A DNA stretch of 64,000 nucleotides from JAVJUV01 sp040220415. Its GTDB lineage: Bacteria > Pseudomonadota > Alphaproteobacteria > Rhodobacterales > Rhodobacteraceae. The stretch is taken from the NCBI GenBank assembly GCA_040220415.1, contig JAVJUV010000025.1:1-64000 (forward strand), given 5' to 3'. Of the stretch, positions 41,733 through 49,429 are shown piece after piece. Below the pieces are notes generated by a model. The model did not search any database. It had not been told where the DNA came from and saw only the letters and a program-made list of their open reading frames with translations. Numbering within the stretch: position 1 is the first letter of the stretch; each line of letters starts with the position of its first letter. The translations under genes were made by a program, and so were the position numbers.

Positions 41733-42405
41733 GTCAGGCTTTCAGAGATATGCTGTTTACCATCTGCCCGACGACGCCGCCCTTGCAGCGTTCGGAGCCT
41801 CGTGGCTCGGCTGGGATGTCGCCACCGGCACGACTTGCGGACAACCACCGATCGACGGCATTGACGAGCTTACGGCAACCCCGCGCAAGTACGGTTTCCA
41901 CGGGACGCTGAAGCCGCCTTTCAGGCTGGCCGTAGGAATGACGGCCGAGAATCTGGGCAACCAGGTCGCCGCCTTGGCGGCGCGGACCGCGGCCATTCGC
42001 CTGGATAGCATTCAACTCGCCACGCTGAGCCGTTTCCTGGCGCTGGTCCCAGCAGGAGATGTGACGGCGCTGGATCGGCTGGCCTTCAAATGCGTTACCG
42101 AATTGGATGCGTATCGCGCACCGCCTACCGAGGGCGAAATGCAGAAACGCCGTACCGCAGGGCTGACGCTTCGGCAGGAAGCGCACCTGTCGCAATGGGG
42201 CTATCCTTATGTCGGAGATGAATTCAGGTTCCACCTCACGCTGACCGGGAAGCTGGACGAGCCGGAACTGGCAAGGATGGGCGACGCCGTCGCCGCTATC
42301 TTGCCGGCTTTGCCCCGACCTTTCGAGATCGGCTCGATCTCTCTCGTCGGCGAGGGAAAAGACGGAGAATTCAAGCAAATCCATCGTTACGCCCTTACAG
42401 GTTGA
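41731..42405 (+). CDS. DUF1045 phosphonate-cluster protein, 2H phosphoesterase-like
   Basis: 224 residues from ATG at 41731, preceded by GGGAGG. Two HxT motifs of the 2H phosphoesterase superfamily are seen: His 57-Thr 59 in YGFHGTLKPPF and His 168-Thr 170 in FRFHLTLTG. The family is seen next to C-P lyase genes in alphaproteobacteria. The canonical pathway ends with PhnP opening ribosyl 1,2-cyclic phosphate; no phnP is in this window and 2H enzymes open cyclic phosphates, so this is a good candidate to replace it (inference). The 3' end overlaps phnN by 19 bp tail to tail. Confidence 0.88.
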   Translation: MSGFQRYAVYHLPDDAALAAFGASWLGWDVATGTTCGQPPIDGIDELTATPRKYGFHGTLKPPFRLAVGMTAENLGNQVAALAARTAAIRLDSIQLATLSRFLALVPAGDVTALDRLAFKCVTELDAYRAPPTEGEMQKRRTAGLTLRQEAHLSQWGYPYVGDEFRFHLTLTGKLDEPELARMGDAVAAILPALPRPFEIGSISLVGEGKDGEFKQIHRYALTG

Positions 42406-42929
42406 AGCAGCGCAAGCGCCGCGTCGACGGTCTCTTCCAACCTGTCGTCGTTGCTGACCGTCAGAATCGACAGCCCTTGCGGCAATGGGCGGGCGGCCCG
42501 CGCGAGCCGGCGCGATATCTCGTCGGCTGTCTCGCGACCACGACCTGCGAGCCTGGCCGCAAGTGTCTCGGGTCGCGCCGTGACGTTCAGAACGGAAAAC
42601 CTCGAGAAAACGGTTCCCACATCAATCAGCACGTCGCGCGATAGATTGACAAGCAGTTGCTCGCCCTTGCCGACACGCAAACGGACATCGTCGGGGATAC
42701 CGTAGCGCAGCCCGTGCGCCCGCCAATCGACGCAGAAGGCGCCCGACTTCCGGCGAAGCTCGAACTCGTCTTCGCTGACGGCCTCGAAATCCTCGCCGCC
42801 AAGCTCGGCGCTGCGGGTGATGACACGGCGAACCAGACCGAACTCAGGGCTGGCATCAGACAGGGCGCGCATCAGCGTGTCCTTGCCGACACCAGAGGGC
42901 CCGACCACCGCGATAAGGCGACCGGTCAC
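42387..42929 (-). CDS. phnN: Ribose 1,5-bisphosphokinase
   Basis: 180 residues from a GTG at 42929 that overlaps the phnL stop (GTGA). The P-loop is VVGPSGVGKDT (Lys about 16), and VITRSAELGGEDFEAVSEDEF resembles the guanylate-kinase-like lid and substrate region. The enzyme phosphorylates ribose 1,5-bisphosphate to PRPP, linking C-P lyase output to nucleotide synthesis. A longer frame from 42980 adds residues without conservation. Confidence 0.92.
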   Translation of the reverse strand: MTGRLIAVVGPSGVGKDTLMRALSDASPEFGLVRRVITRSAELGGEDFEAVSEDEFELRRKSGAFCVDWRAHGLRYGIPDDVRLRVGKGEQLLVNLSRDVLIDVGTVFSRFSVLNVTARPETLAARLAGRGRETADEISRRLARAARPLPQGLSILTVSNDDRLEETVDAALALLQPVRA

Positions 42930-43612
42930 GCCGCCCCCCGAACAGGGGCGAACCGCGACACATCGATTTCGCGATCGCAAACACGGCTTCGGGCCTCGAC
43001 GTCATGGAAGATGCCAACGATCGCGGCGCCTCGCGCCTTGGCGTCTTCAATCAGCGTAAGAACGACTTCACGGTTGGCGCCGTCGAGGCTTGCCGTCGGC
43101 TCGTCCAGAAGAAGTGCCGGATACTCGTAGATGAAACCGCGCGCGACGTTAACACGCTGTTGTTCGCCGCCGGAGAATGTTGTCGGCGACAAGGACCAAA
43201 GCCGCTCCGGCAAGTTCACACGGGCCAGCATGTCTGCCGCTCTTGCCTTCGCATCCGCTTCGCCGACCCCGACCCGGAGCAGTGGTTCGGCGACGACATC
43301 GACGGTCGGCACCCTCGGCACAACCCGAAGGAACTGGCTGACATAGCCCAAGGTCTCGCGCCGAAGCTTCAGAATGTCGCGGGGCCGAGCGGTGACAACG
43401 TCGAGACCTCCGACCACGATGCGTCCCGCCGCGGTCAGGTAGTTCCCGTAGATCATGCGCATGAGCGTGGATTTGCCCGCGCCTGAAACGCCCGTCAGAG
43501 CGACGCATTCGCCCGGCCGCACCGAGAACGATCCGCCCGACATCACGTCGATGACGGCCGAACCCTGGTTGTGCAGAGTGAACGTCTTTGAAACGTCGGA
43601 GACCTCAATCAT
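42926..43612 (-). CDS. phnL: C-P lyase system ATP-binding subunit PhnL
   Basis: 228 residues. Walker A is GVSGAGKST, the signature is FSGGEQQR, and Walker B is LLLDEPTASLD. The IVGIFHDVEARSRVCDREI tail is typical of PhnL. It associates with the PhnGHIJK core complex. Separated by 26 bp from phnK and overlapping phnN by 4 bp. Confidence 0.95.
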   Translation of the reverse strand: MIEVSDVSKTFTLHNQGSAVIDVMSGGSFSVRPGECVALTGVSGAGKSTLMRMIYGNYLTAAGRIVVGGLDVVTARPRDILKLRRETLGYVSQFLRVVPRVPTVDVVAEPLLRVGVGEADAKARAADMLARVNLPERLWSLSPTTFSGGEQQRVNVARGFIYEYPALLLDEPTASLDGANREVVLTLIEDAKARGAAIVGIFHDVEARSRVCDREIDVSRFAPVRGAA

Positions 43613-43638
43613 GTTCCGGTTCCTGCCCTATGTTCATG

Positions 43639-44409
43639 TCAAACCTGTAACACCGAGCTGACGAGCAGTTGCGTATAGGCATGTTGCGGATCGTCGAGCA
43701 CCTGATCGGTGAGGCCGGTTTCGACGACATGGCCATCCTTCATCACCATCAGCCGGTCGGCCAGAAGGCGCACGACAGCCAAGTCATGGGTCACGACGAT
43801 GGCCGATAGCCCCATGTCCCGAACAAGGCCTCTCAGGAGGTCGAGCAACCGCGCCTGAACGCTGACATCGAGACCACCGGTCGGCTCGTCCATGAAGACG
43901 AGCCGCGGGCCTGTCACGAGATTGCGCGCGATCTGAAGCCGTTGCTGCATGCCGCCCGAAAAGGTCGTCGGCCTGTCATCGATGCGGGTATCGCTGATCT
44001 CGACCCGACCCAGCCAGTCGATTGCCTTGCCCCGGATATCGCCGTAATTCCTCGCGCCCACGGCCATGAGCCGCTCCCCCACGTTCCCGCCGGCGCTGAC
44101 GCCCATCCTGAGGCCGTCCCGCGCATTTTGGTGAACGAACGCCCAGTCCGTGCGGCCGAGCATCCGGCGTTCGGGCTCGCTCATCCTCAGGGTGTCCTTC
44201 GGGCCGTCGACCCTTGTATCGAAGATCACTTCACCCGAATCCGGCACCAAATGCCCCGCAAGGCAATTCAGCAAGGTGGATTTTCCGGACCCGGATTCTC
44301 CGACAATGCCCATGACCTCGCCCGGCCAGAGATCGAAACCGACATCGGCGCATCCGATATGTCGCCCGTAACGCTTGGTCACGCCCTTGACGTCAAGCAG
44401 CGGGATCAT
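43639..44409 (-). CDS. phnK: C-P lyase system ATP-binding subunit PhnK
   Basis: 256 residues. Walker A GESGSGKST, signature FSGGMQQRLQIARNL, Walker B LVFMDEPTGGLD. It is an ABC-type ATPase that docks on the PhnJ subunit of the C-P lyase core rather than on a membrane protein; the sequence resembles peptide-transport ATPases (DppD/OppD). Overlaps phnJ by 4 bp. Confidence 0.95.
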   Translation of the reverse strand: MIPLLDVKGVTKRYGRHIGCADVGFDLWPGEVMGIVGESGSGKSTLLNCLAGHLVPDSGEVIFDTRVDGPKDTLRMSEPERRMLGRTDWAFVHQNARDGLRMGVSAGGNVGERLMAVGARNYGDIRGKAIDWLGRVEISDTRIDDRPTTFSGGMQQRLQIARNLVTGPRLVFMDEPTGGLDVSVQARLLDLLRGLVRDMGLSAIVVTHDLAVVRLLADRLMVMKDGHVVETGLTDQVLDDPQHAYTQLLVSSVLQV

Positions 44410-45266
44410 GCTGCATCCTCCGACAGTTGTGCGCCACGGTGGCCCTCGGCCCGGCGGCGCTCGCAGTAATCCGTGTCAGAACAGACGAACATCCGTCCGC
44501 CCTCGTCATCGACGATCACCTCATCGAGATAGCTGTCCTCGGCCGCGCAAAGGCCACAGGGATGAGGCGCCTTGGAGGGATCGAATGGATGATCCTCGAA
44601 GTCGAGACTGACGACCCTCGTATAGGGCGGCAGAGCGTAGATGCGCTGCTCTCGGCCTGCCCCGAAGAGCTGGATTGCAGGCATTTCCATTTTCGGATTG
44701 TCGAATTTCGGGATGGGAGAGGGATCCATGACATAGCGCCCCTCGACCTTTACCGGGTATGCGTAGGACGTAGCGATATGCCCGTGACGGCTGATGTCCT
44801 CGTAGAGCTTGACGTGCATCAGCCCGTACTCCTCCAGCGCGTGCATCTTGCGCGTTTCGGTCTCTCGCGGTTCGAGAAAGCGGAGCGGTTCGGGGATCGG
44901 CACCTGGTAGACGAGGATCTGGTCCTCGCGGAGCGGTTCTTCCGGGATGCGATGACGTGTCTGTATGACGGTCGCCTCTTCGGTGGAGGTGGTCGTGGCG
45001 ACATTCGCCGTCTTCTCGAAGAATTTGCGGATCGAAACGGCATTTGTGGTGTCGTCGGCACCCTGGTCGATGACCTTGAACGTGTCGTCAGGGGTCAACG
45101 TCGCGGCGCTGACCTGCACCCCGCCCGTGCCCCACCCGTAGGGCATGGGCATTTCGCGCGAGGCGAACGGCACCTGATACCCGGGAACGGCAAGGCCCTT
45201 CAGGATGGCGCGGCGGATCATCCGCTTGGTCTGCTCGTCCAGGTAGGCGAAGTTGTAGTCGGTCAT
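44406..45266 (-). CDS. phnJ: Alpha-D-ribose 1-methylphosphonate 5-phosphate C-P lyase
   Basis: 286 residues, standard length. Near the C-terminus the four conserved cysteines are Cys 237, 240, 262 and 268 (HPCGLCAAED, FVCSDTDYCERR), spaced as in E. coli PhnJ (241, 244, 266, 272). Three ligate the 4Fe-4S cluster and the last forms the thiyl radical that attacks the phosphonate. The N-terminus starts YNFAYLDEQTKRMIRRAILK, the usual form. It splits the C-P bond to methane (or other alkane) and ribose 1,2-cyclic phosphate 5-phosphate. Overlaps phnI by 4 bp. Confidence 0.97.
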   Translation of the reverse strand: MTDYNFAYLDEQTKRMIRRAILKGLAVPGYQVPFASREMPMPYGWGTGGVQVSAATLTPDDTFKVIDQGADDTTNAVSIRKFFEKTANVATTTSTEEATVIQTRHRIPEEPLREDQILVYQVPIPEPLRFLEPRETETRKMHALEEYGLMHVKLYEDISRHGHIATSYAYPVKVEGRYVMDPSPIPKFDNPKMEMPAIQLFGAGREQRIYALPPYTRVVSLDFEDHPFDPSKAPHPCGLCAAEDSYLDEVIVDDEGGRMFVCSDTDYCERRRAEGHRGAQLSEDAA

Positions 45267-46351
45267 TCCGCCGCCTCCTGCATATCCTGCACCCCGGCCT
45301 CTCGGCGTAGCTTGCGGATGAGTTCAAGCTCGGATTGGAAATCGACGTAGTGAGGAAGCTTTATGTGCTCGAGGAAGCCCGTCGCCTGAACATTGTCGCC
45401 ATGGTAGAGGACGAATTCGGCATCCTGTGCGGGCGCGCCCACGTTGTCTTCGCTCAATTCTTCCCAGCGAAGCGCCCGGTCGACTAGCGACATCGAGATA
45501 GCCTTGCGCTCGGATTGACCGAACACAAGGCCATAGCCCCTGGTGAATTGCGGCGGTTCGGTCTTGGAGCCCTTGAACTGGTTCACCGTCTCGCATTCGG
45601 TCACGGTGATCGCGCCGATTTCGATGGCGAAGCCCAGCTCTGGGATGTCCATCTCGATGGCGACCGCACCGATCCGCAGCTCGCCGACAAATGCATGTGT
45701 CCGGCCATATCCCCGCTGGGTCGAGTAGGCCATTCCCAAAGTGAAACCTTCATCCGCGCGCGCCAGCGCCTGCAGTCGCAGCGCCCTGTCGGCTGGCAGT
45801 TCCAACGGCTCGCGGGTGAGATCACGGGGCGGCGTGTCATCCGCCGGCGCTTCCTCGATCAGCCCCTCACGGTTCAGGAATCCGGTCACGTGGGGTACCG
45901 GTTCCGGCTTGACCTCGCGGGAAGGCGCGGGCGGAACCTCGCCGTCCGCGGCGAGTTTGAAATCCAGCAAGCGATGTGTGTAGTCGAATGTCGGCCCAAG
46001 AACCTGGCCTCCCGGCAGGTCCTTGAAGGTCGCCGAAATGCGCCGGTCGCAAATCATCGCGCCGGTGTCGATCGGTCGCGAATAACCGAACCGCGGCAAG
46101 GTGGTGCGATAGGCCCGCAGCAGAAAGACGGCCTCGATCAGATCGCCGCGGGCCTGCTTGATGGCCAGGGCGGCGAGATCAGGATCGTAGAGTGAGCCCT
46201 CCGCCATAACGCGGTTGACGGCGATCCCAAGCTGCTCGCGGATCTGCGCAACCGAAAGTTCGGCAACTTCGGTATCGCCGCGACGCTCTTCCGCCAACCA
46301 CGCATGAGCGTTATCGATGGCGCGTTCTCCGCCCTTGACCGCGACATACAT
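45263..46351 (-). CDS. phnI: C-P lyase core subunit PhnI
   Basis: 362 residues. Starts MYVAVKGGERAIDNAH, as is typical. PhnI in complex with PhnG, H and L transfers the phosphonate to ATP at C1 of ribose, displacing adenine. DMISR-type landmarks are seen as SRPIDTGAMICDRRISATFKDLP (only partly listed) and the zinc-site histidine region near FLEHIKLPHYVDFQSE. Overlaps phnH by one base and phnJ by 4 bp. Confidence 0.96.
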   Translation of the reverse strand: MYVAVKGGERAIDNAHAWLAEERRGDTEVAELSVAQIREQLGIAVNRVMAEGSLYDPDLAALAIKQARGDLIEAVFLLRAYRTTLPRFGYSRPIDTGAMICDRRISATFKDLPGGQVLGPTFDYTHRLLDFKLAADGEVPPAPSREVKPEPVPHVTGFLNREGLIEEAPADDTPPRDLTREPLELPADRALRLQALARADEGFTLGMAYSTQRGYGRTHAFVGELRIGAVAIEMDIPELGFAIEIGAITVTECETVNQFKGSKTEPPQFTRGYGLVFGQSERKAISMSLVDRALRWEELSEDNVGAPAQDAEFVLYHGDNVQATGFLEHIKLPHYVDFQSELELIRKLRREAGVQDMQEAAE

Positions 46352-46914
46352 CAGCCGATCCTCGTTGAACGGGGCAGCGCAGCCACGCCGTCGCCGCAGG
46401 TTAAATAGAAATCCAGACCAAGAGGAAACAGCCTGCTGTTCCGCGCCATCGCCTCGGCATCGGGAAGCGCCAATTCCGCCCGGTCCCGGATACCCGGGCC
46501 GGTCAACACCGATCCACTCGGCTCGAGTCTATCGGTCTCGACGATCAGCGTCGTCGACCGGTCGGGATATTCCGGCGTGCCGATCGGGTAAGGATCGAGG
46601 GGGGCGAGATCCTCCCACCGTCCCAGGGCGAACATCGCGTGAGACGGGCCGGTCAGAGGGGCACCCGTATGAAAGGCAACCCAACTCCGCACCTCGGGGT
46701 TGTCCATATCTCCGGCCAGGAAAACCGGCGTATCGGGATCGGTCAGCGTCAAAAGCAAAGTGCCGGCCGCGCATGAAAGCGGCGCCGGAGGCTTCGCCCC
46801 AACGATTCTCTCGATCGTGCCAGGGCGTGCGATCGCCATCATGAGAGCCCGGAAAGCATGGGCCGCCTCGCGGGGCGGATCCACGAAACCACCCTCAAGA
46901 GTCCCGACCATCAT
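46351..46914 (-). CDS. phnH: C-P lyase core subunit PhnH
   Basis: 187 residues. The segment FRALMMAIARPGTIERI at the N-terminus and GPGIRDRAELAL and FPLGLDFYLTCGDGVAALPRST at the C-terminus match the PhnH family. It is a structural and catalytic-complex subunit of the C-P lyase core (PhnG2H2I2J2). Overlaps phnG by 4 bp and phnI by one base. Confidence 0.95.
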   Translation of the reverse strand: MMVGTLEGGFVDPPREAAHAFRALMMAIARPGTIERIVGAKPPAPLSCAAGTLLLTLTDPDTPVFLAGDMDNPEVRSWVAFHTGAPLTGPSHAMFALGRWEDLAPLDPYPIGTPEYPDRSTTLIVETDRLEPSGSVLTGPGIRDRAELALPDAEAMARNSRLFPLGLDFYLTCGDGVAALPRSTRIG

Positions 46915-47360
46915 TTGTTTTCCCCCCTGACCATCGTGAAGAACTCGACTTTTGTCGCTGCGGCCCTCGAGGCTCGCGCCTGACGACGAAACGCCTCCTC
47001 GGCCCGAAGCGGTTCCAGGACCGATCTGCGGACTTCATCGGCGCGGTCGGTCTGCATGAGAGCGTCAACCATCGCCGCCGCCTCGGCGTCTGCCTTTCGG
47101 CGCCCCTGAACATGCCCATGCCCGACGGTTCCGCAGCCAAGTCGCAAAGAGCAACGCGTGACTGTCACCTCTCCGAAGTTGAATGCGGCACCTGTGCCCC
47201 CTGCCCGGCCGCGCACCATGACGCTACCGATTTCGGGCTGGCGCAGGAAATTGACTTCTTCGGAAAGCCCGGCCTCGGCCAGAAGCCCAGCCGCGCGGCC
47301 CTCTGGCGCGCGGGCAAGCAGCCCCAGCCATGCTTGTCGGTCCGTGTTTGCCTCGTCCAT
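46911..47360 (-). CDS. phnG: C-P lyase core subunit PhnG
   Basis: 149 residues. VMVRGRAGGTGAAFNFGEVTVTRCSLRL and the closing VEFFTMVRGENK match PhnG (only fragments listed). It is the first gene of phnGHIJKLN. The ATG at 47360 aligns with E. coli PhnG but no Shine-Dalgarno site is seen; the codon immediately follows a TGTCTAG repeat of the promoter region. Leaderless or unusual initiation is possible. Confidence 0.95.
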   Translation of the reverse strand: MDEANTDRQAWLGLLARAPEGRAAGLLAEAGLSEEVNFLRQPEIGSVMVRGRAGGTGAAFNFGEVTVTRCSLRLGCGTVGHGHVQGRRKADAEAAAMVDALMQTDRADEVRRSVLEPLRAEEAFRRQARASRAAATKVEFFTMVRGENK

Positions 47361-47403
47361 CTAGACAAATCCAAGCTATACTATACAACTAGACACATGA
47401 TAC
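47361..47403. promoter_or_regulatory. Divergent phnF / phnG promoter with direct repeats
   Basis: The whole 43-bp gap between divergent phnF and phnG is AT-rich. CTAGACA occurs twice, at 47361-47367 and 47389-47395, flanking a TATA-C-TATA dyad (CTATACTATAC, 47376-47386). This is the expected place for PhnF operator half-sites, allowing one regulator to block both directions. Confidence 0.6.
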
Positions 47404-48165
47404 ATGGACCAACCCAAAAAGACCCGTGAAACTTTCATGACAGATGCATCGCAAAGAACCCCCGTCTGGCGCTCGATTGCCGAATGCCTTCGCCGGTCTA
47501 TCGCCGACGGTCACTATGCAGAAGGCTCGAAACTCCCGACCGAGTCGGCGCTTGCGGAACGCTTTGGCGTCAACCGCCACACGGTGCGCCACGCGATCTC
47601 TCACCTGTCGGATGAAGGTCTCGTTCATTCGAGGCGTGGATCGGGCGTGTTCGTGCTGTCACGTCCTCTCGACTATCCGCTTTCGCAAAGGGTCAGGTTT
47701 CACCAGAACCTTCTCGCGGCGGGACGGATGCCCGACAAGAAGATGCTGTCGGTAGAACTTCGCGCGGCAGGCGAAGATGATGCACGCCGCCTGCGAGTCG
47801 AGCCGGGAAACGTGATAGCTGTTTCGCATTCCCTTTCATTCGCCGATGGCACACCGGTTGCATTGGCCGAAAGCCGGTTTCCCGAGGTCCGTCTTCCCGG
47901 TCTGGCGGATGCGCTTCGCGAGGCGTCCAGCATAACGCGCGCGCTCGAGAAGGCCGGCGTCCGCGACTATACCCGTGTCTCGACCAGGCTGACGGCAACC
48001 ACCGCCAACGCCACTCAGGCCCTGCACCTGCGGCTGCGCGAGGGAGCTCCGCTCCTCCTGACGGAATCGCTTAGCCGCGACCAGGACGGTTTGCCCGTCG
48101 AGCACGGCCAGACATGGTTCGCCAGCGAGCGGATCACCATTACGCTCGAGCATACCAACGCCTAG
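47404..48165 (+). CDS. phnF: GntR/HutC family phosphonate regulator PhnF
   Basis: 253 residues. The N-terminal GntR winged helix is YAEGSKLPTESALAERFGVNRHTVRHAISHL, and the C-terminal UTRA domain starts around residue 100 (VSHSLSFADGTPVALAESRFP). PhnF represses or senses phosphonate operons. It diverges from phnG across only 43 bp. The start could be ATG 47404 or the internal ATG at 47437. The stop overlaps the convergent acyltransferase stop. Confidence 0.94.
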   Translation: MDQPKKTRETFMTDASQRTPVWRSIAECLRRSIADGHYAEGSKLPTESALAERFGVNRHTVRHAISHLSDEGLVHSRRGSGVFVLSRPLDYPLSQRVRFHQNLLAAGRMPDKKMLSVELRAAGEDDARRLRVEPGNVIAVSHSLSFADGTPVALAESRFPEVRLPGLADALREASSITRALEKAGVRDYTRVSTRLTATTANATQALHLRLREGAPLLLTESLSRDQDGLPVEHGQTWFASERITITLEHTNA

Positions 48166-48779
48166 CCGCCATACTTCTCCAGAAACGCCTCCGCAGACAG
48201 GCCTCTGAAATCCGGCAATGCGTTCCGCAACTGGTCGTGATGCCAATCCCACCATGCCAAGGCGATCAACCGCTCTGCGACGTGCATCGGCTGCCGGTCT
48301 CGAAGATGCCGGGCGGGTGTTCCGGCCACTATGGTGTAGGGCGCCACGTCCTTTGTCACGACCGCGCCGGCCGCAACCACAGCGCCATGACCGACAAAGA
48401 CCTCCGGCTTGATCATTGCCGCGTGGCCGATCCACGTATCGTGTCCGACGTGTGCCGTGCGCGATGCACGTCGGACGAAGAAATCGGTATCATGGTCAGC
48501 GTCATCCCAATAGTCGCCGGAACGGTACAGAAAGTGATGAAGAGAGGCGGTCTCCAAAGGGTGATCCGAGGCACCGATGCGCACCGAGGCCGCAATATTG
48601 GCGAACTTTCCAATCCTGGCATTGGCGATGTCGGCCCGACGGTCGCAATAGGAATAGTCCCCTAGCTCGGCATTGATGATGCGCGATCCCGTGCCAATCT
48701 CCACGTAACGACCGAAGGTCGACTGAACGATCTGGCATTCGGGATGGATAATCGGTTCGTCGCACTTAAGGCGCGCCAT
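48162..48779 (-). CDS. Phosphonate-cluster hexapeptide acyltransferase (DapH/DapD/GlmU-related)
   Basis: 205 residues. Hexapeptide repeats run from about residue 10 (FGRYVEIGTGSRI) to 160 (GHGAVVAAGAVVTKDVAPYTIVAGTPA), making a left-handed beta-helix; HFLYRSGDYW and VGHDTWIGHAA are family segments seen in phosphonate clusters. It has the same C-terminal LAWWDW-x-ALPD-EKY pattern as the protein at 36708. Probably acyl-CoA dependent; the acceptor is not established. It ends the phnCDEE operon and overlaps the SDR start (TGATG). Confidence 0.9.
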   Translation of the reverse strand: MARLKCDEPIIHPECQIVQSTFGRYVEIGTGSRIINAELGDYSYCDRRADIANARIGKFANIAASVRIGASDHPLETASLHHFLYRSGDYWDDADHDTDFFVRRASRTAHVGHDTWIGHAAMIKPEVFVGHGAVVAAGAVVTKDVAPYTIVAGTPARHLRDRQPMHVAERLIALAWWDWHHDQLRNALPDFRGLSAEAFLEKYGG

Positions 48780-49429
48780 CAGAAGGGCCTTTCCTCTCCG
48801 GTAAAGCGAAAGAACTTGCCCGTATCCTTGATGTCCAGGCCTTCGGCCAGCGACAGGATGCCTTTTGCGACCTCCATTGGATCTTCTTCGGCTTCACTGC
48901 CCCCCATGTCTGTACGGACCCAACCTGGATCAACGAGCGCCACGGTAATCTCCTCGGGTTCGAGTTCTGTCGCAAGCCCCTGCATGACCTTGTTCAAGGC
49001 CGCCTTCGAAGCGCGATAGGCAATCCTGTCCGATTTTCTGTATCCCATCCAGGACATCTGGCTGGACAGCGAGAGTATCCTGCTGCCCCGTCGTTGTCTC
49101 AGTGCTGGCAGGCAGGCCTGCGCAACCGCAAGCGGCGCCAGCGTGTTTGTTGTCAATGTTCTGCGGAAACCCGCGAAATCCATGTCCAGGGGCGATTGCC
49201 GGACCGGACCGACCTCGCCAGCGTTGTTGATCAAGACATCCAGCGGCACCAATCCCGCGAAGACTTCGTCGAGGCGGGCGACGTTTTCCAGATCGCATTC
49301 GATGAGATCTACGTCGGGCAAATCGGTAAAGGCTCGCGCCGTCCCCGTGACACGCCAGCCACGGTTGAGCGCTGCCTCGCACAGAGCGCGTCCGATTCCC
49401 CGGTTACACCCGGTGACCAGAACGTGCAT
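48779..49429 (-). CDS. Short-chain dehydrogenase in the phnCDEE operon
   Basis: 216 residues from ATG at 49429, overlapping the PhnE stop as TAATG. The SDR motifs are VTGCNRGIGRAL at residue 5, LINNAGEVGP, and YRASKAALNKV with the catalytic Tyr-Lys. It is translationally coupled to the phosphonate permease and acyltransferase. Role in phosphonate use is not known; it might oxidise a hydroxyalkylphosphonate or reduce an aldehyde. Confidence 0.88.
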   Translation of the reverse strand: MHVLVTGCNRGIGRALCEAALNRGWRVTGTARAFTDLPDVDLIECDLENVARLDEVFAGLVPLDVLINNAGEVGPVRQSPLDMDFAGFRRTLTTNTLAPLAVAQACLPALRQRRGSRILSLSSQMSWMGYRKSDRIAYRASKAALNKVMQGLATELEPEEITVALVDPGWVRTDMGGSEAEEDPMEVAKGILSLAEGLDIKDTGKFFRFTGEERPF

